NCBI RefSeq assembly: GCF_001485435.1
Contig: NZ_BCMS01000006.1
Location: forward strand, 1-64,000
Direction of reading: 5' to 3'
Origin: Deinococcus grandis
GTDB taxonomy: Bacteria; Deinococcota; Deinococci; Deinococcales; Deinococcaceae
DNA length: 64,000 nt
In this document: positions 1-8,095 of the stretch, one piece after another
Numbering within the stretch: position 1 is the first letter of the stretch
How the letters are laid out: each line of letters begins with the position of its first letter
Translations under genes and position numbers: made by a program
The notes under the pieces: generated by a model
Database searches by the model: none
What the model was told of the DNA's origin: nothing
Seen by the model: the letters and a program-made list of their open reading frames with translations, nothing else

Positions 1-1
1 C

Positions 2-226
2 CTCCCCCACGAGATCTACGAGATGGTCGAACAGTGGTTCACTGATCTGACCGCCTTCATTCGCAGCAGGGGGCGCAAGGACTTCACCTGGGAAATTCCC
101 CTGAATCGGCCCTGGCCCCTCCCGGAGCCCACTGTCGTCAGCAAAACCCACCGGATCGTCACGTTCACCCAGGTGGACCTGAAGGCCATGCCGCCGAGCA
201 CGGCAAACGAGTGGCCCGCCCGGTGA
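2..226 (+). CDS. Hypothetical protein, 5' truncated by window edge
   Basis: The frame is open from the first bases of the window and ends at a TGA at 224-226, leaving 74 residues. An ATG at 23 exists, but the frame is open upstream of it, so this is probably the C-terminal part of a longer gene. The visible part is mixed alpha/beta with a Trp/Phe-rich start (MVEQWFTDLTAF). No family is recognised. The stop overlaps the GTG start of the next gene (GTGA), as throughout this operon. Confidence 0.5.
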   Translation, partial: LPHEIYEMVEQWFTDLTAFIRSRGRKDFTWEIPLNRPWPLPEPTVVSKTHRIVTFTQVDLKAMPPSTANEWPAR

Positions 227-432
227 CCGCTGCCCTGACCGAGGCCGAGCGCGCCCTACTCGCCCTGATCGGTCAGGGCCTGAACACGCTGGAGATCAGC
301 CGGACCCTGAACGCCAAGCCGTACACCATCGACCGCCGCACCGCCGCGCTGCGCCGCAAGCTCGGCGCGGCCGACATCGCGCAGTTGCGCGAGATCGCCC
401 AGCGCCACCTGCGCGCCCCAGGAACCCCATGA
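223..432 (+). CDS. LuxR/GerE-type helix-turn-helix protein
   Basis: A 69-aa protein that is almost entirely a LuxR-type HTH. It reads LTEAERALLALIGQG, then LNTLEISRTLNAKPYTIDRR, then an AALRRKLGA recognition-helix end, in the order seen in GerE domains. There is no receiver or ligand-binding domain, so it resembles stand-alone phage regulators. The start chosen is the GTG overlapping the previous stop. GTG at 211 in the same frame is an alternative. Its place in an early operon suggests transcription control, which is inference. Confidence 0.65.
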   Translation: MTAALTEAERALLALIGQGLNTLEISRTLNAKPYTIDRRTAALRRKLGAADIAQLREIAQRHLRAPGTP

Positions 433-857
433 CTGACCCCGTCCGCACCCGCCTGGAAGGCGAACTGCTCAACGCGTACCAGCGCATCAACGAACTCGAA
501 GCCATGCATCGCCTCGCCAGCCACCAGACGTCCCTCCTGAAGCCGCGGCAACCGCGCTGGCCCGTTCGGCTCCTGTGGGGCGGCTGGCCCACCCGCCTGC
601 GCCTCGACCGGATCGGCCGCCCCGGCAACGGCGCCGCCTGGATCGCCCGCTGGAGCGCCGACCAGTGGTACGCCGTCATCCGGTACGTCCGCCTCGGTCC
701 GGTCATTCTCGAGTTCGGCCGCCGTCCCGACCTGGACGCCGCGCGTGAGAAGGAACTCGCACTGTTCCGCCGCCTGCACGGCAGCGCCCGCCCGAACGCC
801 GAGCAGCGCCTCGCGTCCCTCCGGCGGCACCTGGACTGGGTCCGTGATCATCACTGA
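429..857 (+). CDS. Hypothetical phage protein
   Basis: 142 aa starting at an ATG that overlaps the preceding TGA (ATGA). The N-terminus is helical and acidic. The middle is rich in Trp and Arg (PRWPVRLLWGGWPTRLRL), and the C-terminus is another helix. No family is recognised. Tight overlap with both neighbours and strong third-position GC support a real gene. Confidence 0.6.
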   Translation: MTDPVRTRLEGELLNAYQRINELEAMHRLASHQTSLLKPRQPRWPVRLLWGGWPTRLRLDRIGRPGNGAAWIARWSADQWYAVIRYVRLGPVILEFGRRPDLDAAREKELALFRRLHGSARPNAEQRLASLRRHLDWVRDHH

Positions 858-1116
858 CCGGGTCATTCAGGACGTCCGGATCCGCTGGCTGGAACCCACC
901 GACGCGGCCGCCCTGCGCGCCATCGACCACGTGATCCGCAAGGGCCGCACCAGCCCCGCCGGGCGCACCACCCGCTACACCCTCGGCACCCGCCACGTGC
1001 ACGTCCTGGACGGCGTGGCCACCAAGGCGTACGTCACCGGGCAGAAGCGCGTCCGGACACTCTCCGCCGCCGCCTGGTTCGAAGGCCGCGAGCGCGCCCA
1101 CTGGAGAAGAAGATGA
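844..1116 (+). CDS. Hypothetical small phage protein
   Basis: 90 aa. The GTG at 844 is chosen because it overlaps the previous gene by only 14 bp; the upstream in-frame start would overlap by more than 100 bp. The sequence ends in basic residues (RAHWRRR). The stop overlaps the next ATG. It is not recognised. Confidence 0.5.
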   Translation: MIITDRVIQDVRIRWLEPTDAAALRAIDHVIRKGRTSPAGRTTRYTLGTRHVHVLDGVATKAYVTGQKRVRTLSAAAWFEGRERAHWRRR

Positions 1117-1580
1117 CCCCAGCACCCACTGACCTGCTTGCCCACATCAGCCTGAAGACCGACGGCAAACGCGGTGAACTTCTCATCGACGGGCAGCCTG
1201 CCCGGGGCGCGACACACGTCCACCTCGACGCGCCCGGCGGTGAACTACCCCGCGTGACCGTCACGCAGGTCGCCGGGCACGTCCTGTTCCAGGGCGAGGC
1301 CATCATCCGCCGCGTCACGGAGATCTTCGGTCGGCACGGCGCCCAGCTGACCGAGCAGGCGCCGGACACCGACTGGGAACGACGCGCGCAGGCCCTCCTC
1401 GCCGACATTCTGCCCGTCATCCGCGACGGCCTCGATAACGCCAACGAGGTCATCGCTGGCCTGAACGTCGCGCTGCCCGGCCTGCCCGAAGGGCACACCG
1501 CCAGCTTCCTGTACGTCCTGCACCCGCCCATGGCCAATCAGCCCGCCCAGATCAGCCTGGTCGAGGCCGCCCATGACTGA
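1113..1580 (+). CDS. Hypothetical phage protein
   Basis: 155 aa preceded by a good ribosome-binding site (GGAGAAGAAG) and starting in an ATGA overlap. The N-terminal half alternates beta-type segments (HISLKTDGKRGELLIDGQPA), and the C-terminal half is helical. No motif could be assigned. Confidence 0.6.
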   Translation: MTPAPTDLLAHISLKTDGKRGELLIDGQPARGATHVHLDAPGGELPRVTVTQVAGHVLFQGEAIIRRVTEIFGRHGAQLTEQAPDTDWERRAQALLADILPVIRDGLDNANEVIAGLNVALPGLPEGHTASFLYVLHPPMANQPAQISLVEAAHD

Positions 1581-1968
1581 GCTGACCCTGTTCGCCCTGA
1601 GCGTCTACATATGGGGTTTCATCCGCGTGCTGCGCCACCCCGAGCTGCCCCGTTCCGGAGAGCGCATCGCGAAGAGCCTGACCGGCGCGGGCATCGGCGT
1701 GGAGGGCCGCGCCCTGCTGCGCGCGCTGAACGCCACGGCCTTCATGACGCCAGTCGTGCTGCTCGCAGAGGCGGGCCTGCGCGTGGCTGGACTGTCCAGC
1801 GCCCCCGCCTGGCTCCTGCTGGCGCTGTACGCGCAGTGGGTGTACGCACTGCACGTCACCCCCACCCCAGGCAGGCAGAGTCAGGTGTACACCGTGACGA
1901 TCGTGCTGCTGAGCGCGGGCCTGCTGGGCGAGATCGTGCAGTTCATCGACCTGATGAGGGCCCAGTGA
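1573..1968 (+). CDS. Small integral membrane protein
   Basis: 131 aa with about four hydrophobic segments, at residues 5-20, 55-72, 78-97 and 107-125, the last being YTVTIVLLSAGLLGEIVQFI. The positive charges lie in the first loop. It probably sits in the inner membrane. It could be a superinfection-exclusion protein or a membrane anchor, but nothing in the sequence decides this. Confidence 0.6.
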   Translation: MTELTLFALSVYIWGFIRVLRHPELPRSGERIAKSLTGAGIGVEGRALLRALNATAFMTPVVLLAEAGLRVAGLSSAPAWLLLALYAQWVYALHVTPTPGRQSQVYTVTIVLLSAGLLGEIVQFIDLMRAQ

Positions 1969-2147
1969 CGTCACAGGTCGGCGCCCAGGCCGACCTCGTC
2001 ACCATCCTCCGCTGCGGCACCCGCGCCGCCATGACGCCCGCGCAGATCGAGGCGGCCGTCGCCCGGCAGGTCGCCAGCAGTCAACGCCTCGCCGGGGAGG
2101 ACCTGACCCAGGCGGACATCCTGCGGATCCTGCGAGGCCCCAGGTGA
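1965..2147 (+). CDS. Small helical protein
   Basis: 60 aa beginning at a GTG overlapping the previous TGA (GTGA). The C-terminal half is a single amphipathic helical stretch (AQIEAAVARQVASSQRLAGE) followed by LTQADILRILRGPR. Coupled starts and stops on both sides support translation. Function unknown. Confidence 0.5.
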   Translation: MTSQVGAQADLVTILRCGTRAAMTPAQIEAAVARQVASSQRLAGEDLTQADILRILRGPR

Positions 2148-2224
2148 CCCGCGCCCTCCTCCGCGCCCTGCTGGCCCGCCTCAACCGCCGCCCCACCCGC
2201 ACACCCGCATCCCGGAGGCGCTGA
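2144..2224 (+). CDS. Possible 26-aa basic peptide, translationally coupled
   Basis: A 27-codon frame starts at GTG 2144, overlapping the previous stop (GTGA), and ends with a TGA that shares its A with the next ATG (TGATG). The peptide is very basic (LLARLNRRPTRTPASRRR). It fills exactly the gap between two genes that otherwise overlap in the same way, which is the only support. Confidence 0.35.
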   Translation: MTRALLRALLARLNRRPTRTPASRRR

Positions 2225-2505
2225 TGACGACCGACCAGGAACTGAACGCCCGCCGCGACCTCGTCGCCTACCTCGCCGCTGCGCATCCCACCCTCAGCGA
2301 CATGCGCGCCATCTGGACCGCCGCCGGGGGGCACGTCAGCGACATGCCGGACGTCGGCGATAGCCCCATCTCCCGCTGGTGGACCGTGCTGACCCGCGTC
2401 GAAGCTGGGCGCCTCCACCCTGAGCGGTTCGCGCAGGCCATCCATGACGCCCACCCCGGCGACCCGACAGCCGCACTCGACACGCTGGGCTGGTGTGCCC
2501 GTTGA
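2224..2505 (+). CDS. Small helical protein, possibly EAD1-like (effector-associated domain)
   Basis: 93 aa, predicted all-helical. The order of segments (helix, MRAIWTAAGGHVSDMPDVGD, SRWWTVLTRVEAGRLHPERF, helix ending near HPGDPTAALD) recalls EAD1. That small adaptor domain has a conserved 'I/M..G..S....A..L...E..GRL..L....P' pattern and links sensors to effectors in bacterial conflict systems. The likeness was judged by eye and is not proof. A stand-alone copy in a phage could act as a decoy. Start and stop are coupled to the neighbours. Confidence 0.5.
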   Translation: MTTDQELNARRDLVAYLAAAHPTLSDMRAIWTAAGGHVSDMPDVGDSPISRWWTVLTRVEAGRLHPERFAQAIHDAHPGDPTAALDTLGWCAR

Positions 2506-2708
2506 CCGCCCCCACTGCCGCCTGCCTCATCTGCGGGACGTCCATTCCCGCGCGGCCCTCCGGGCGTGACCTGCGCGCCCGCCTGTGCCACCCGTGCCTC
2601 ACCGCCCCCGGCCTGCGCACCCATCCCCGGTACAGGGCGTTGAGCGGTTCGGTCAACGCCCTGTACGAACCCATCGAGGACCCCCATGAACGACCCGCAA
2701 GCGAATGA
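2502..2708 (+). CDS. Small zinc-ribbon protein
   Basis: 68 aa from a TTG that overlaps the previous TGA (TTGA); GTG at 2493 is an alternative giving 71 aa. Two CxxC pairs, CLICGTSIPA and LCHPCL, about 20 residues apart form a probable zinc ribbon. The rest is short and unstructured. It overlaps the next gene by 23 bp. Confidence 0.5.
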   Translation: MTAPTAACLICGTSIPARPSGRDLRARLCHPCLTAPGLRTHPRYRALSGSVNALYEPIEDPHERPASE

Positions 2709-3093
2709 ATTCTGGCAGGCCGTCGACGAAGGTCACCGGCGACTCGGTCGGGGTCCGGACGACCCGGCGCTTCTCGTCATGACGCCCGCCACGCATGCCC
2801 ACCTGACTCAGCTGGCCGCCGCCCGCTCGATCAACCTCGACAGGATTGAGGTGGAGACCGATCCCGCCGCCCCTGCGGACGGCGTGATGATCGTCACGCA
2901 CCGGCAGATGAAGGCGTACCGCGCGGCCCGCAGCCGGGGCGCCGCCCCTGCCCTCGCCTGCTACGAAGGTGCGTTCCGGCAGGCCGTTCCCAACGCCCCT
3001 GATCACGATTGGACGCTCGTGGGCACGCCGACAGAGCCTACCGAGCCCAGCGCCATCCGCCCGTCCCGCCGCCGCTTTCCCATCCCCCGCTGA
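2686..3093 (+). CDS. Hypothetical phage protein
   Basis: 135 aa. The sequence contains an ordered alpha/beta core (LLVMTPATHAHLTQLAAARS, then GVMIVTHRQMKAYR) and a proline/arginine-rich tail. A two-strand-plus-helix pattern ending in 'DGVMIVTH' is common in small phage proteins, but no named family is recognised. Confidence 0.55.
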   Translation: MNDPQANEFWQAVDEGHRRLGRGPDDPALLVMTPATHAHLTQLAAARSINLDRIEVETDPAAPADGVMIVTHRQMKAYRAARSRGAAPALACYEGAFRQAVPNAPDHDWTLVGTPTEPTEPSAIRPSRRRFPIPR

Positions 3094-3101
3094 GGACCCC
3101 C

Positions 3102-3518
3102 ATGCTGAACCTCGACCCGCGCCCGCTGTTCGCCCGCTGGCAGGCCCGCCGCGCCCTGGCCCGCATCAGCCCATACCACCGCGTCCTGCACGCCCTGGCG
3201 ACCGGCTGCACGTACCCGCCCAGCATCGCCGCGCTGTACCGCCTGACCCTCACCGAGGTGGACGACGAGCTGCGCGCCCTGGAAATCCAGGGACTCGTTC
3301 GGCCCCAGCGGTCCCGCCCGGGCGCGCTGGTCGCCACCTGCACCCGGTACGTCCTCACGGGCACCGGTGACCGGCACGCGGCGTACGCCCTCCTGCCGGA
3401 CCTCGCGCCCGGCACGCCCGTCGGCTGGCAGGGCGAGCACCTGTGCATCAAGCCCGGTCAGCACCCGCTGCCCGTCGCGCAGTTCACGCCCCTCGCCGCC
3501 CTGCTGGAGCGCGCGTGA
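3102..3518 (+). CDS. Probable winged-helix protein
   Basis: 138 aa starting at ATG 3102 behind TGAGGACCCCC. Residues 20-75 look like a winged helix: HRVLHALATGCTYPPSIAAL, then YRLTLTEVDDELRALEIQGL, then a basic strand PQRSRPG. This is the usual pattern of a DNA-binding regulator that reads single or repeated sites. A C-terminal extension of 60 residues is unassigned. Confidence 0.5.
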   Translation: MLNLDPRPLFARWQARRALARISPYHRVLHALATGCTYPPSIAALYRLTLTEVDDELRALEIQGLVRPQRSRPGALVATCTRYVLTGTGDRHAAYALLPDLAPGTPVGWQGEHLCIKPGQHPLPVAQFTPLAALLERA

Positions 3519-3961
3519 CGGTCGCCAGACCCCCGTCGGCACAGCGCCTGCCGTGGCTGCTCACGCCCCCACGCGTGGGTGAGCAGCCGCCGGCGGACCT
3601 CGACACGCCGTTCACGGTCCAGGCGGGCCTCGTGGTCGTCACCGGCACGATCACGTTCACGCTGCTGCCCGGCATGACCTGGCCCGGCACCCAGCAGATT
3701 CCGGAGGCCATCGCCAGCCGCGCCCTGAGTGGCGGCCTGCTGTTCCTGGCGGGCACGTCCCTCACCGCCCCCACCAGCGAGGACCTGCGCCGCGCGCTCA
3801 CTCCGCTTATCGTGCACTTCCTGCAGGCCGTCCCCACGCGCGACGCCCACCGCGTCCTGGCCGCACTGACCGGCGTGACGGTCGAGAGCGCCGTCGACTT
3901 CGGCATCCTCTTCAACGTCAGCCGCGAGACGGGCGGCCGCGCCCTCCGGAGTACTCCATGA
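3515..3961 (+). CDS. Hypothetical phage protein
   Basis: 148 aa starting at a GTG overlapping the previous stop. It has two hydrophobic beta-rich stretches (FTVQAGLVVVTGTITFTLLP) followed by helices. There is no recognised motif. Its stop overlaps the phosphatase start (ATGA). Confidence 0.55.
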   Translation: MTVARPPSAQRLPWLLTPPRVGEQPPADLDTPFTVQAGLVVVTGTITFTLLPGMTWPGTQQIPEAIASRALSGGLLFLAGTSLTAPTSEDLRRALTPLIVHFLQAVPTRDAHRVLAALTGVTVESAVDFGILFNVSRETGGRALRSTP

Positions 3962-4668
3962 CCCACCCTGAACCTGCCCGCACTGACGTCAGTGCGCCCG
4001 CCCCCCTGACCGCCCCGATCGCCATCGGCGACGTGCACGGCTGCCTCGTGGAACTCGACGAGCTGCTCGAGCAACTCCCCCCAGACCGCCACCTCGTGTT
4101 CCTCGGGGACTACGTGGACCGGGGGCCGGACAGTCGCGGCGTCCTGGCCCGCGTCCGCGCGCTCGTCGAAGCGGGCCGCGCCACGGCCCTGCTCGGCAAT
4201 CACGACGAGATGATGATCAACAGCCTCCTGAACGCCGACGAGGGCGCCCGCGAGATCTGGCTGCGCAACGGCGGCCAGGCCACCCTCGACAACTACACCA
4301 GTGAAGCCGAGGCGGCCCAGGACGCCCTGTGGATGCAGGAGCACCTGCACCCGCACGTCACCATCGGCCCGGTCCTGTTCAGCCACGCCATGCGCCCCGA
4401 CCCGACCGGCCAGGACGTCCACGCGCACCTCTGGGGCCGCCCCAACACCGCCGACACACCCTTCTACCCACTGCCCGAAGGCGTGACGCACAGCGTGCAC
4501 GGGCACACACCCATGATGTACGGCCCCACCTGCCTGCAACCCAACGACGGGACCGTCGCCGTGTTCATCGACACCGGCTGCGTGTTCGGCCGGACCCTCA
4601 CCGCGATCGACACCGCCACCTGGGCGGCCCTGAGCGTCCCCGCCCGGCCCGCCACCCCCACCCCCTGA
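3958..4668 (+). CDS. PPP-family metallophosphatase (Ser/Thr protein phosphatase or ApaH-like)
   Basis: 236 aa with the full metallophosphatase signature: GDVHG at residues 24-28, GDYVDRG at 50-56, GNHDE at 80-84, then later metal-binding histidines in LFSHAM and VHGHTP. Members hydrolyse phosphoserine/phosphothreonine or dinucleoside polyphosphates using two metal ions; lambda NinI-like phage phosphatases are the closest functional parallel. Residues 8-13 (RTDVSA) are encoded by the 16-bp palindrome at 3980-3995, in the N-terminal extension just before the catalytic domain, so it looks inserted without harming the fold. The ATG overlaps the previous stop. Confidence 0.85.
   Translation: MTHPEPARTDVSAPAPLTAPIAIGDVHGCLVELDELLEQLPPDRHLVFLGDYVDRGPDSRGVLARVRALVEAGRATALLGNHDEMMINSLLNADEGAREIWLRNGGQATLDNYTSEAEAAQDALWMQEHLHPHVTIGPVLFSHAMRPDPTGQDVHAHLWGRPNTADTPFYPLPEGVTHSVHGHTPMMYGPTCLQPNDGTVAVFIDTGCVFGRTLTAIDTATWAALSVPARPATPTP
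3980..3995. repeat. 16-bp dispersed palindrome, in-frame copy 1 (RTDVSA)
   Basis: An exact GCACTGACGTCAGTGC inside the phosphatase gene. It is read as (C)GC ACT GAC GTC AGT GC(G), giving RTDVSA in the N-terminal extension. Confidence 0.8.
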
Positions 4669-4682
4669 AAGGACCCAGCGCC

Positions 4683-5057
4683 ATGTCCCGTACCAGCTGC
4701 CCCGCCATCCGCGCGCGCGTCGAGCAGTACCTGCGCGGCCACCGCACCGTCCACCCGACCGCCGTCGCCACCGCCCTGAAGATCACCCGGGACGAGGCCG
4801 CCATCGCCCTGAACGACCTGCGCCGCGCCGGACAGGCCCGCCGGTTCATCCTGTTCAGCCACGCCACCGACCGCCCCGAAAAAGTCGAGGAGCCCGGCCG
4901 TACACCCAGCGCGATCATGCAGCGCCTCGAGTACGCCCACTGGGACCCCGAGACCTTCCACGCGAACGCCGCGGCCGACATCCGCGCCCTCCTCATCCGC
5001 TGCGGCTTCCCACCCAACGACGCCCCGCTGGAACGCCCCGGTGTAGACTCACCGTGA
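4683..5057 (+). CDS. Probable winged-helix DNA-binding protein
   Basis: 124 aa. ATG at 4683 follows AAAGGACCCAGC. Residues 5-55 form a winged-helix-like unit (IRARVEQYLRGHRTVHPTAV, ATALKITRDEAAIALNDLRR, AGQARRFILF). The C-terminal 65 residues are helical and unassigned. It is the sort of small regulator found in phage early operons. The stop overlaps the next start. Confidence 0.5.
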   Translation: MSRTSCPAIRARVEQYLRGHRTVHPTAVATALKITRDEAAIALNDLRRAGQARRFILFSHATDRPEKVEEPGRTPSAIMQRLEYAHWDPETFHANAAADIRALLIRCGFPPNDAPLERPGVDSP

Positions 5058-6199
5058 TGCCCAGCGACCCGCCCACCGCCCCCGCGCCGCCGCTGGACGA
5101 CAGCGCCGCCCAGCTCATCATCGAAGAGCAACGCGGCCGCCCCAGCTACCGCACCCTCCTGCAACTCGCGCACCAGGGCTGGGACGCCCGCGCCGCCAGT
5201 CGCGACGCAGACGAGTCCCTCGCGTGGTTCGACGAGGCCACCCCCGAGAACGACCCGGGCCGCGCGCGCGCCCAGCAGGCCGCCGAGCAGGCCAGCGCCA
5301 CCCTCACCGACCTGAACCTCCAGGCGGCCGCGCACGCCCGCCGCATGATCCGCGCCCTGAACGTCCCCCGCCCGCACGTCGACCCGCTCGTCCGGCGCCT
5401 CCTCCAGACCGCCGAGCACGAAATCACCCTCCGGCCCCTCCGCGCCGCCCAGCGCCGCCCCGCCCCCGGCGACGCCGTCAGCGCCCGACCCACCGCGCCC
5501 ACCCTCACCGTCGAAGAAGCCCACATCGTGCAACTCCAGCGGCAGGAGCAGAACGCCGTCGCCGCCGCGTTCCTCCGCCCCCGCGAGCGCGACAGTCACC
5601 TCGGCACGACCGCCGACCCGGACACCACCACCCTGCTCGAAGCGGAACAGGACCGCCACCGGCACGCCCTCCTCGCCGCCCGGTACATCCTCACCGGCCC
5701 CGAAAGCCTCGCCCGGCACCACGCGCAACTCGCCAGCGACGCCGAGGACACCTACCAGACCATCAGCCGCGCCATCAACCGCGCCCGCCTCCACAACCGC
5801 GAAGGGCTCATGTTCCAGGACGGCGACCGCTGGACCGCCCGCCTCCCCGACCACGACGACCCCGACCAGGCCCGCCCCGCCCCATTCGCATTCCACCTCG
5901 ACCTCCGCTGGGCCACCGGCGGCCTCGCCCTGCAGGTGGAACCCGGCAGCGCCGCGCACCTCGAACGCACCACCGGCATCCGCGTCGGGCAGGGCTGGGC
6001 CAGCCTCGCCCGCTGGATTCACGACGAGCACGCCCGGCAGCAGGAGAGTGGCGGAGGCAGCGGCCGCCGCGCCCCCCTCGACCAGCTCATCTGGCGCGAG
6101 AACGACGGACACCTGCGCCTGCGCACCGGCCTCGACCGCGAGTACCCAGGCCTGATCGCCGCGCTCGAAGCGCTCCGCGTCACCCTCCGCCCCGCCTGA
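5057..6199 (+). CDS. Hypothetical large helical protein
   Basis: 380 aa from ATG 5057 (GTG 5054 is possible), almost completely alpha-helical. It is very rich in Ala, Arg, Glu and Gln, with long helices at residues 60-110 and 150-240. The C-terminal 110 residues contain beta segments (FAFHLDLRWATGGLALQVE). No enzymatic motif is seen. A structural or DNA-associated role is possible, but nothing supports a specific call. Confidence 0.55.
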   Translation: MPSDPPTAPAPPLDDSAAQLIIEEQRGRPSYRTLLQLAHQGWDARAASRDADESLAWFDEATPENDPGRARAQQAAEQASATLTDLNLQAAAHARRMIRALNVPRPHVDPLVRRLLQTAEHEITLRPLRAAQRRPAPGDAVSARPTAPTLTVEEAHIVQLQRQEQNAVAAAFLRPRERDSHLGTTADPDTTTLLEAEQDRHRHALLAARYILTGPESLARHHAQLASDAEDTYQTISRAINRARLHNREGLMFQDGDRWTARLPDHDDPDQARPAPFAFHLDLRWATGGLALQVEPGSAAHLERTTGIRVGQGWASLARWIHDEHARQQESGGGSGRRAPLDQLIWRENDGHLRLRTGLDREYPGLIAALEALRVTLRPA

Positions 6200-6211
6200 C
6201 CCACCCCAGGC

Positions 6212-6227
6212 GCACTGACGCCAGTGC
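6212..6227. repeat. 16-bp dispersed palindrome, intergenic copy 2
   Basis: GCACTGACGCCAGTGC, one base different from the exact palindrome, in the 43-bp gap between two + strand genes. The flanking C and G extend it to 18 bp. Confidence 0.75.
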
Positions 6228-6242
6228 GCTCACAGGAGTCCC

Positions 6243-6581
6243 ATGACCCAGCCCGCCAGGATCCACGTGCACGCCACCCTCCACCTCGAAGTCCGCTCTC
6301 GCGGTCCCCGCCCTGGCCAGCCGCACCGTGAGCAGCGCGTGTACACCAACACGGTCCCCGCAGACCCCACCCAGCCCGAGCCCTGCATCCTCCACATGGA
6401 GCGCCAGGTGCAGCACGCCGGCGGAATCAGCCTCAGCACCTGGACGTGGACGCCGGAAAGCTACGATCTCGACGCCCGCACCAGCACCTTCCGCGAGAGC
6501 CTGAAAGCCAGCGACAAACTGCTCGAACACCTGGAGCACTTCGGCTGGACCCGCCGCCCCGACCTGGAGGGACCCGCGTGA
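6243..6581 (+). CDS. Hypothetical phage protein
   Basis: 112 aa. ATG 6243 has CAGGAG upstream, so the gene starts after the palindrome at 6212-6227. The first half is beta-rich (HVHATLHLEVRSRG). The second half contains a helix ending DKLLEHLEHFGW. Function is not recognised. The stop overlaps the next GTG. Confidence 0.6.
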   Translation: MTQPARIHVHATLHLEVRSRGPRPGQPHREQRVYTNTVPADPTQPEPCILHMERQVQHAGGISLSTWTWTPESYDLDARTSTFRESLKASDKLLEHLEHFGWTRRPDLEGPA

Positions 6582-7147
6582 AAGACCAGATCATCCGTGA
6601 AGCCCACGCCACGCTCCTGCTCATGCTGCGCGGCGCCGCCCTCGTGCGCACCGGAAATGCTGTGTGGCTTCTCCAGGGCGAGACCCGCTCCAGCGTGTTC
6701 ATCCGCACGTACCGCGCCATGCGGGAACACCAGTGGATCAGCAACGCCCAGCTCAGCCGGGACGTCAAAGACGCCGAGCACTGCACCCTCACCCCCGAGG
6801 GCCGCGCCGTCGCCCAGGCCGCCCACGAAGCCGAGTACCGCGACCAGCTGGGCCTGCCTGCCCTGCGCACTGCCGACCGGGGCGGCACGCACCTGCCCGT
6901 GCTGATCGTCCGCCCCCACGACTTCAAGGGCCTGCTGGAGTACAGCTACTCCCTGCCCACCGGGAAGATCATCGGCAAGCGCTGGAAACGCTGCCTGCTG
7001 CGCTACCAGGACAACCCCGCCGAGGTCGCCGACCTGAAGAACTGGGTGATCGGCGAGTACTCCCGCCTGTCTCCCGACCACCCCGGCGAGATCGACATCA
7101 CCTGGTACGCACCGGAGTACGAAGCGGCGCCGGTAGCCCCGCGATGA
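6578..7147 (+). CDS. Hypothetical phage protein
   Basis: 189 aa starting at a GTG that overlaps the previous stop. The N-terminal 45 residues are a hydrophobic helix-strand unit (LLLMLRGAALVRTGNAVWLL). Later segments are mixed. It has no signal peptide and no recognised motif. Confidence 0.55.
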   Translation: MKDQIIREAHATLLLMLRGAALVRTGNAVWLLQGETRSSVFIRTYRAMREHQWISNAQLSRDVKDAEHCTLTPEGRAVAQAAHEAEYRDQLGLPALRTADRGGTHLPVLIVRPHDFKGLLEYSYSLPTGKIIGKRWKRCLLRYQDNPAEVADLKNWVIGEYSRLSPDHPGEIDITWYAPEYEAAPVAPR

Positions 7148-7398
7148 CGGCCGTCACCTTCAACTTCGACGAGCCCAGCCTGCACGCCCTGCACGCCATG
7201 AGCCGCCCCGGCGCACCTGAACCCCTGGCTGAGACCGTCACGGACTCCCTCTTGATCCTGCGCACCCTGCAAGGCCTCGTGGCGCAGGGCTTCACCGATC
7301 TGATCGTCCGCCTCCCCAGGACTGGCCAGGAACGTCAGATCATCGCCCCCGGCCTCACCCGCATCGCCCAGCGAAGAGGACCCCCACATGACTACTGA
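7144..7398 (+). CDS. Hypothetical small protein
   Basis: 84 aa from an ATG in an ATGA overlap. It contains one likely alpha/beta unit (LRTLQGLVAQGFTDLIVRLP) and a basic tail. It overlaps the next gene by 11 bp. Not recognised. Confidence 0.5.
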   Translation: MTAVTFNFDEPSLHALHAMSRPGAPEPLAETVTDSLLILRTLQGLVAQGFTDLIVRLPRTGQERQIIAPGLTRIAQRRGPPHDY

Positions 7399-7903
7399 TC
7401 ACGCCGCCCCAGTTGTGTCCGAAACCGACGCCATCCACACGCACTTCGGCCTCTCGTACGCCACGCACCTCGTCATGCCCCGCACAATCCTGCAGAGCAT
7501 GCCCGACTGGTGGCAGCAGGACTTCGTTCGGCTCCTGCACCTCTACGACCACGCGTGCAGTGGCCTCCCGGAAAACATGCAGGACGTGAACTACCGCGTG
7601 CAGACCGGTGAGTGGCGCGAGCCGTGGCAGGTGGACGACGACACCCTCAAACGCCTCGGCTGGAGCTACGGCGACGAGGACGACACGGACGCCACCGCAG
7701 ATCCGCAGGACGAGGAAGACCCTGACGAACCGCTCCGCACCGTCATCTACGACCCGGAAGGCAACGAGCACAGCATCGACACCGACTGCGTGTTCGTGCC
7801 CAACCGCGAAGACCCTATCCCGTACTACTGGCGCGGCCGGACCCGCCTCCCCCTCGCCCCCATCAGTCGCACTGACGTCAGTGCGACTGAGGACGACGCA
7901 TGA
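7388..7903 (+). CDS. Hypothetical acidic protein carrying an RTDVSA palindrome near its C-terminus
   Basis: 171 aa. The N-terminal half is aromatic and helical (MPRTILQSMPDWWQQDFVRL). Then follows a strongly acidic low-complexity linker (GDEDDTDATADPQDEEDPDE) and a short beta-type segment. Eight residues before the stop are read from the palindrome at 7869-7884 as RTDVSA. The element therefore sits in a terminal tail where it should be tolerated. No family is recognised. Confidence 0.6.
   Translation: MTTDHAAPVVSETDAIHTHFGLSYATHLVMPRTILQSMPDWWQQDFVRLLHLYDHACSGLPENMQDVNYRVQTGEWREPWQVDDDTLKRLGWSYGDEDDTDATADPQDEEDPDEPLRTVIYDPEGNEHSIDTDCVFVPNREDPIPYYWRGRTRLPLAPISRTDVSATEDDA
7864..7889. repeat. 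Dispersed palindrome, in-frame copy 3, longest form
   Basis: The exact 16-bp core (7869-7884) is here extended to a perfect 26-bp palindrome by CAGTC/GACTG arms, giving IS-RTDVSA-TE in the host gene. Confidence 0.8.
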
Positions 7904-8094
7904 CCGACCAGGAGCGCATCGCCAAACTCGAAGAGGAGAACGCCCTACTCCGCCGCAAAGTCGAGAGCCTGGAGCAATGGGCCATGAAGATCGGCCCGAT
8001 CCTCAACCGCCTTCAGGACGTCGCCAAAGACCAGAACAGCCCATACGCCAACCTGTTCAGCGGCCTGCGGAACCTGAACGGGCGGAAGTCCTGA
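7900..8094 (+). CDS. Short coiled-coil protein
   Basis: 64 aa from an ATGA overlap. Residues 4-35 show heptads of Leu and Ile (IAKLEEENALLRRKVESLEQ), a clear coiled coil that should dimerise. The remainder is short and polar. Function unknown; such peptides often scaffold or oligomerise partners. Confidence 0.6.
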   Translation: MTDQERIAKLEEENALLRRKVESLEQWAMKIGPILNRLQDVAKDQNSPYANLFSGLRNLNGRKS

Positions 8095-8095
8095 C

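Noticed and set aside
4598..6112. 504-codon minus-strand frame
   Set aside because: Gly/Val/Ala-rich antisense shadow of the + strand genes at 4683-6199; no start signal and no domain.
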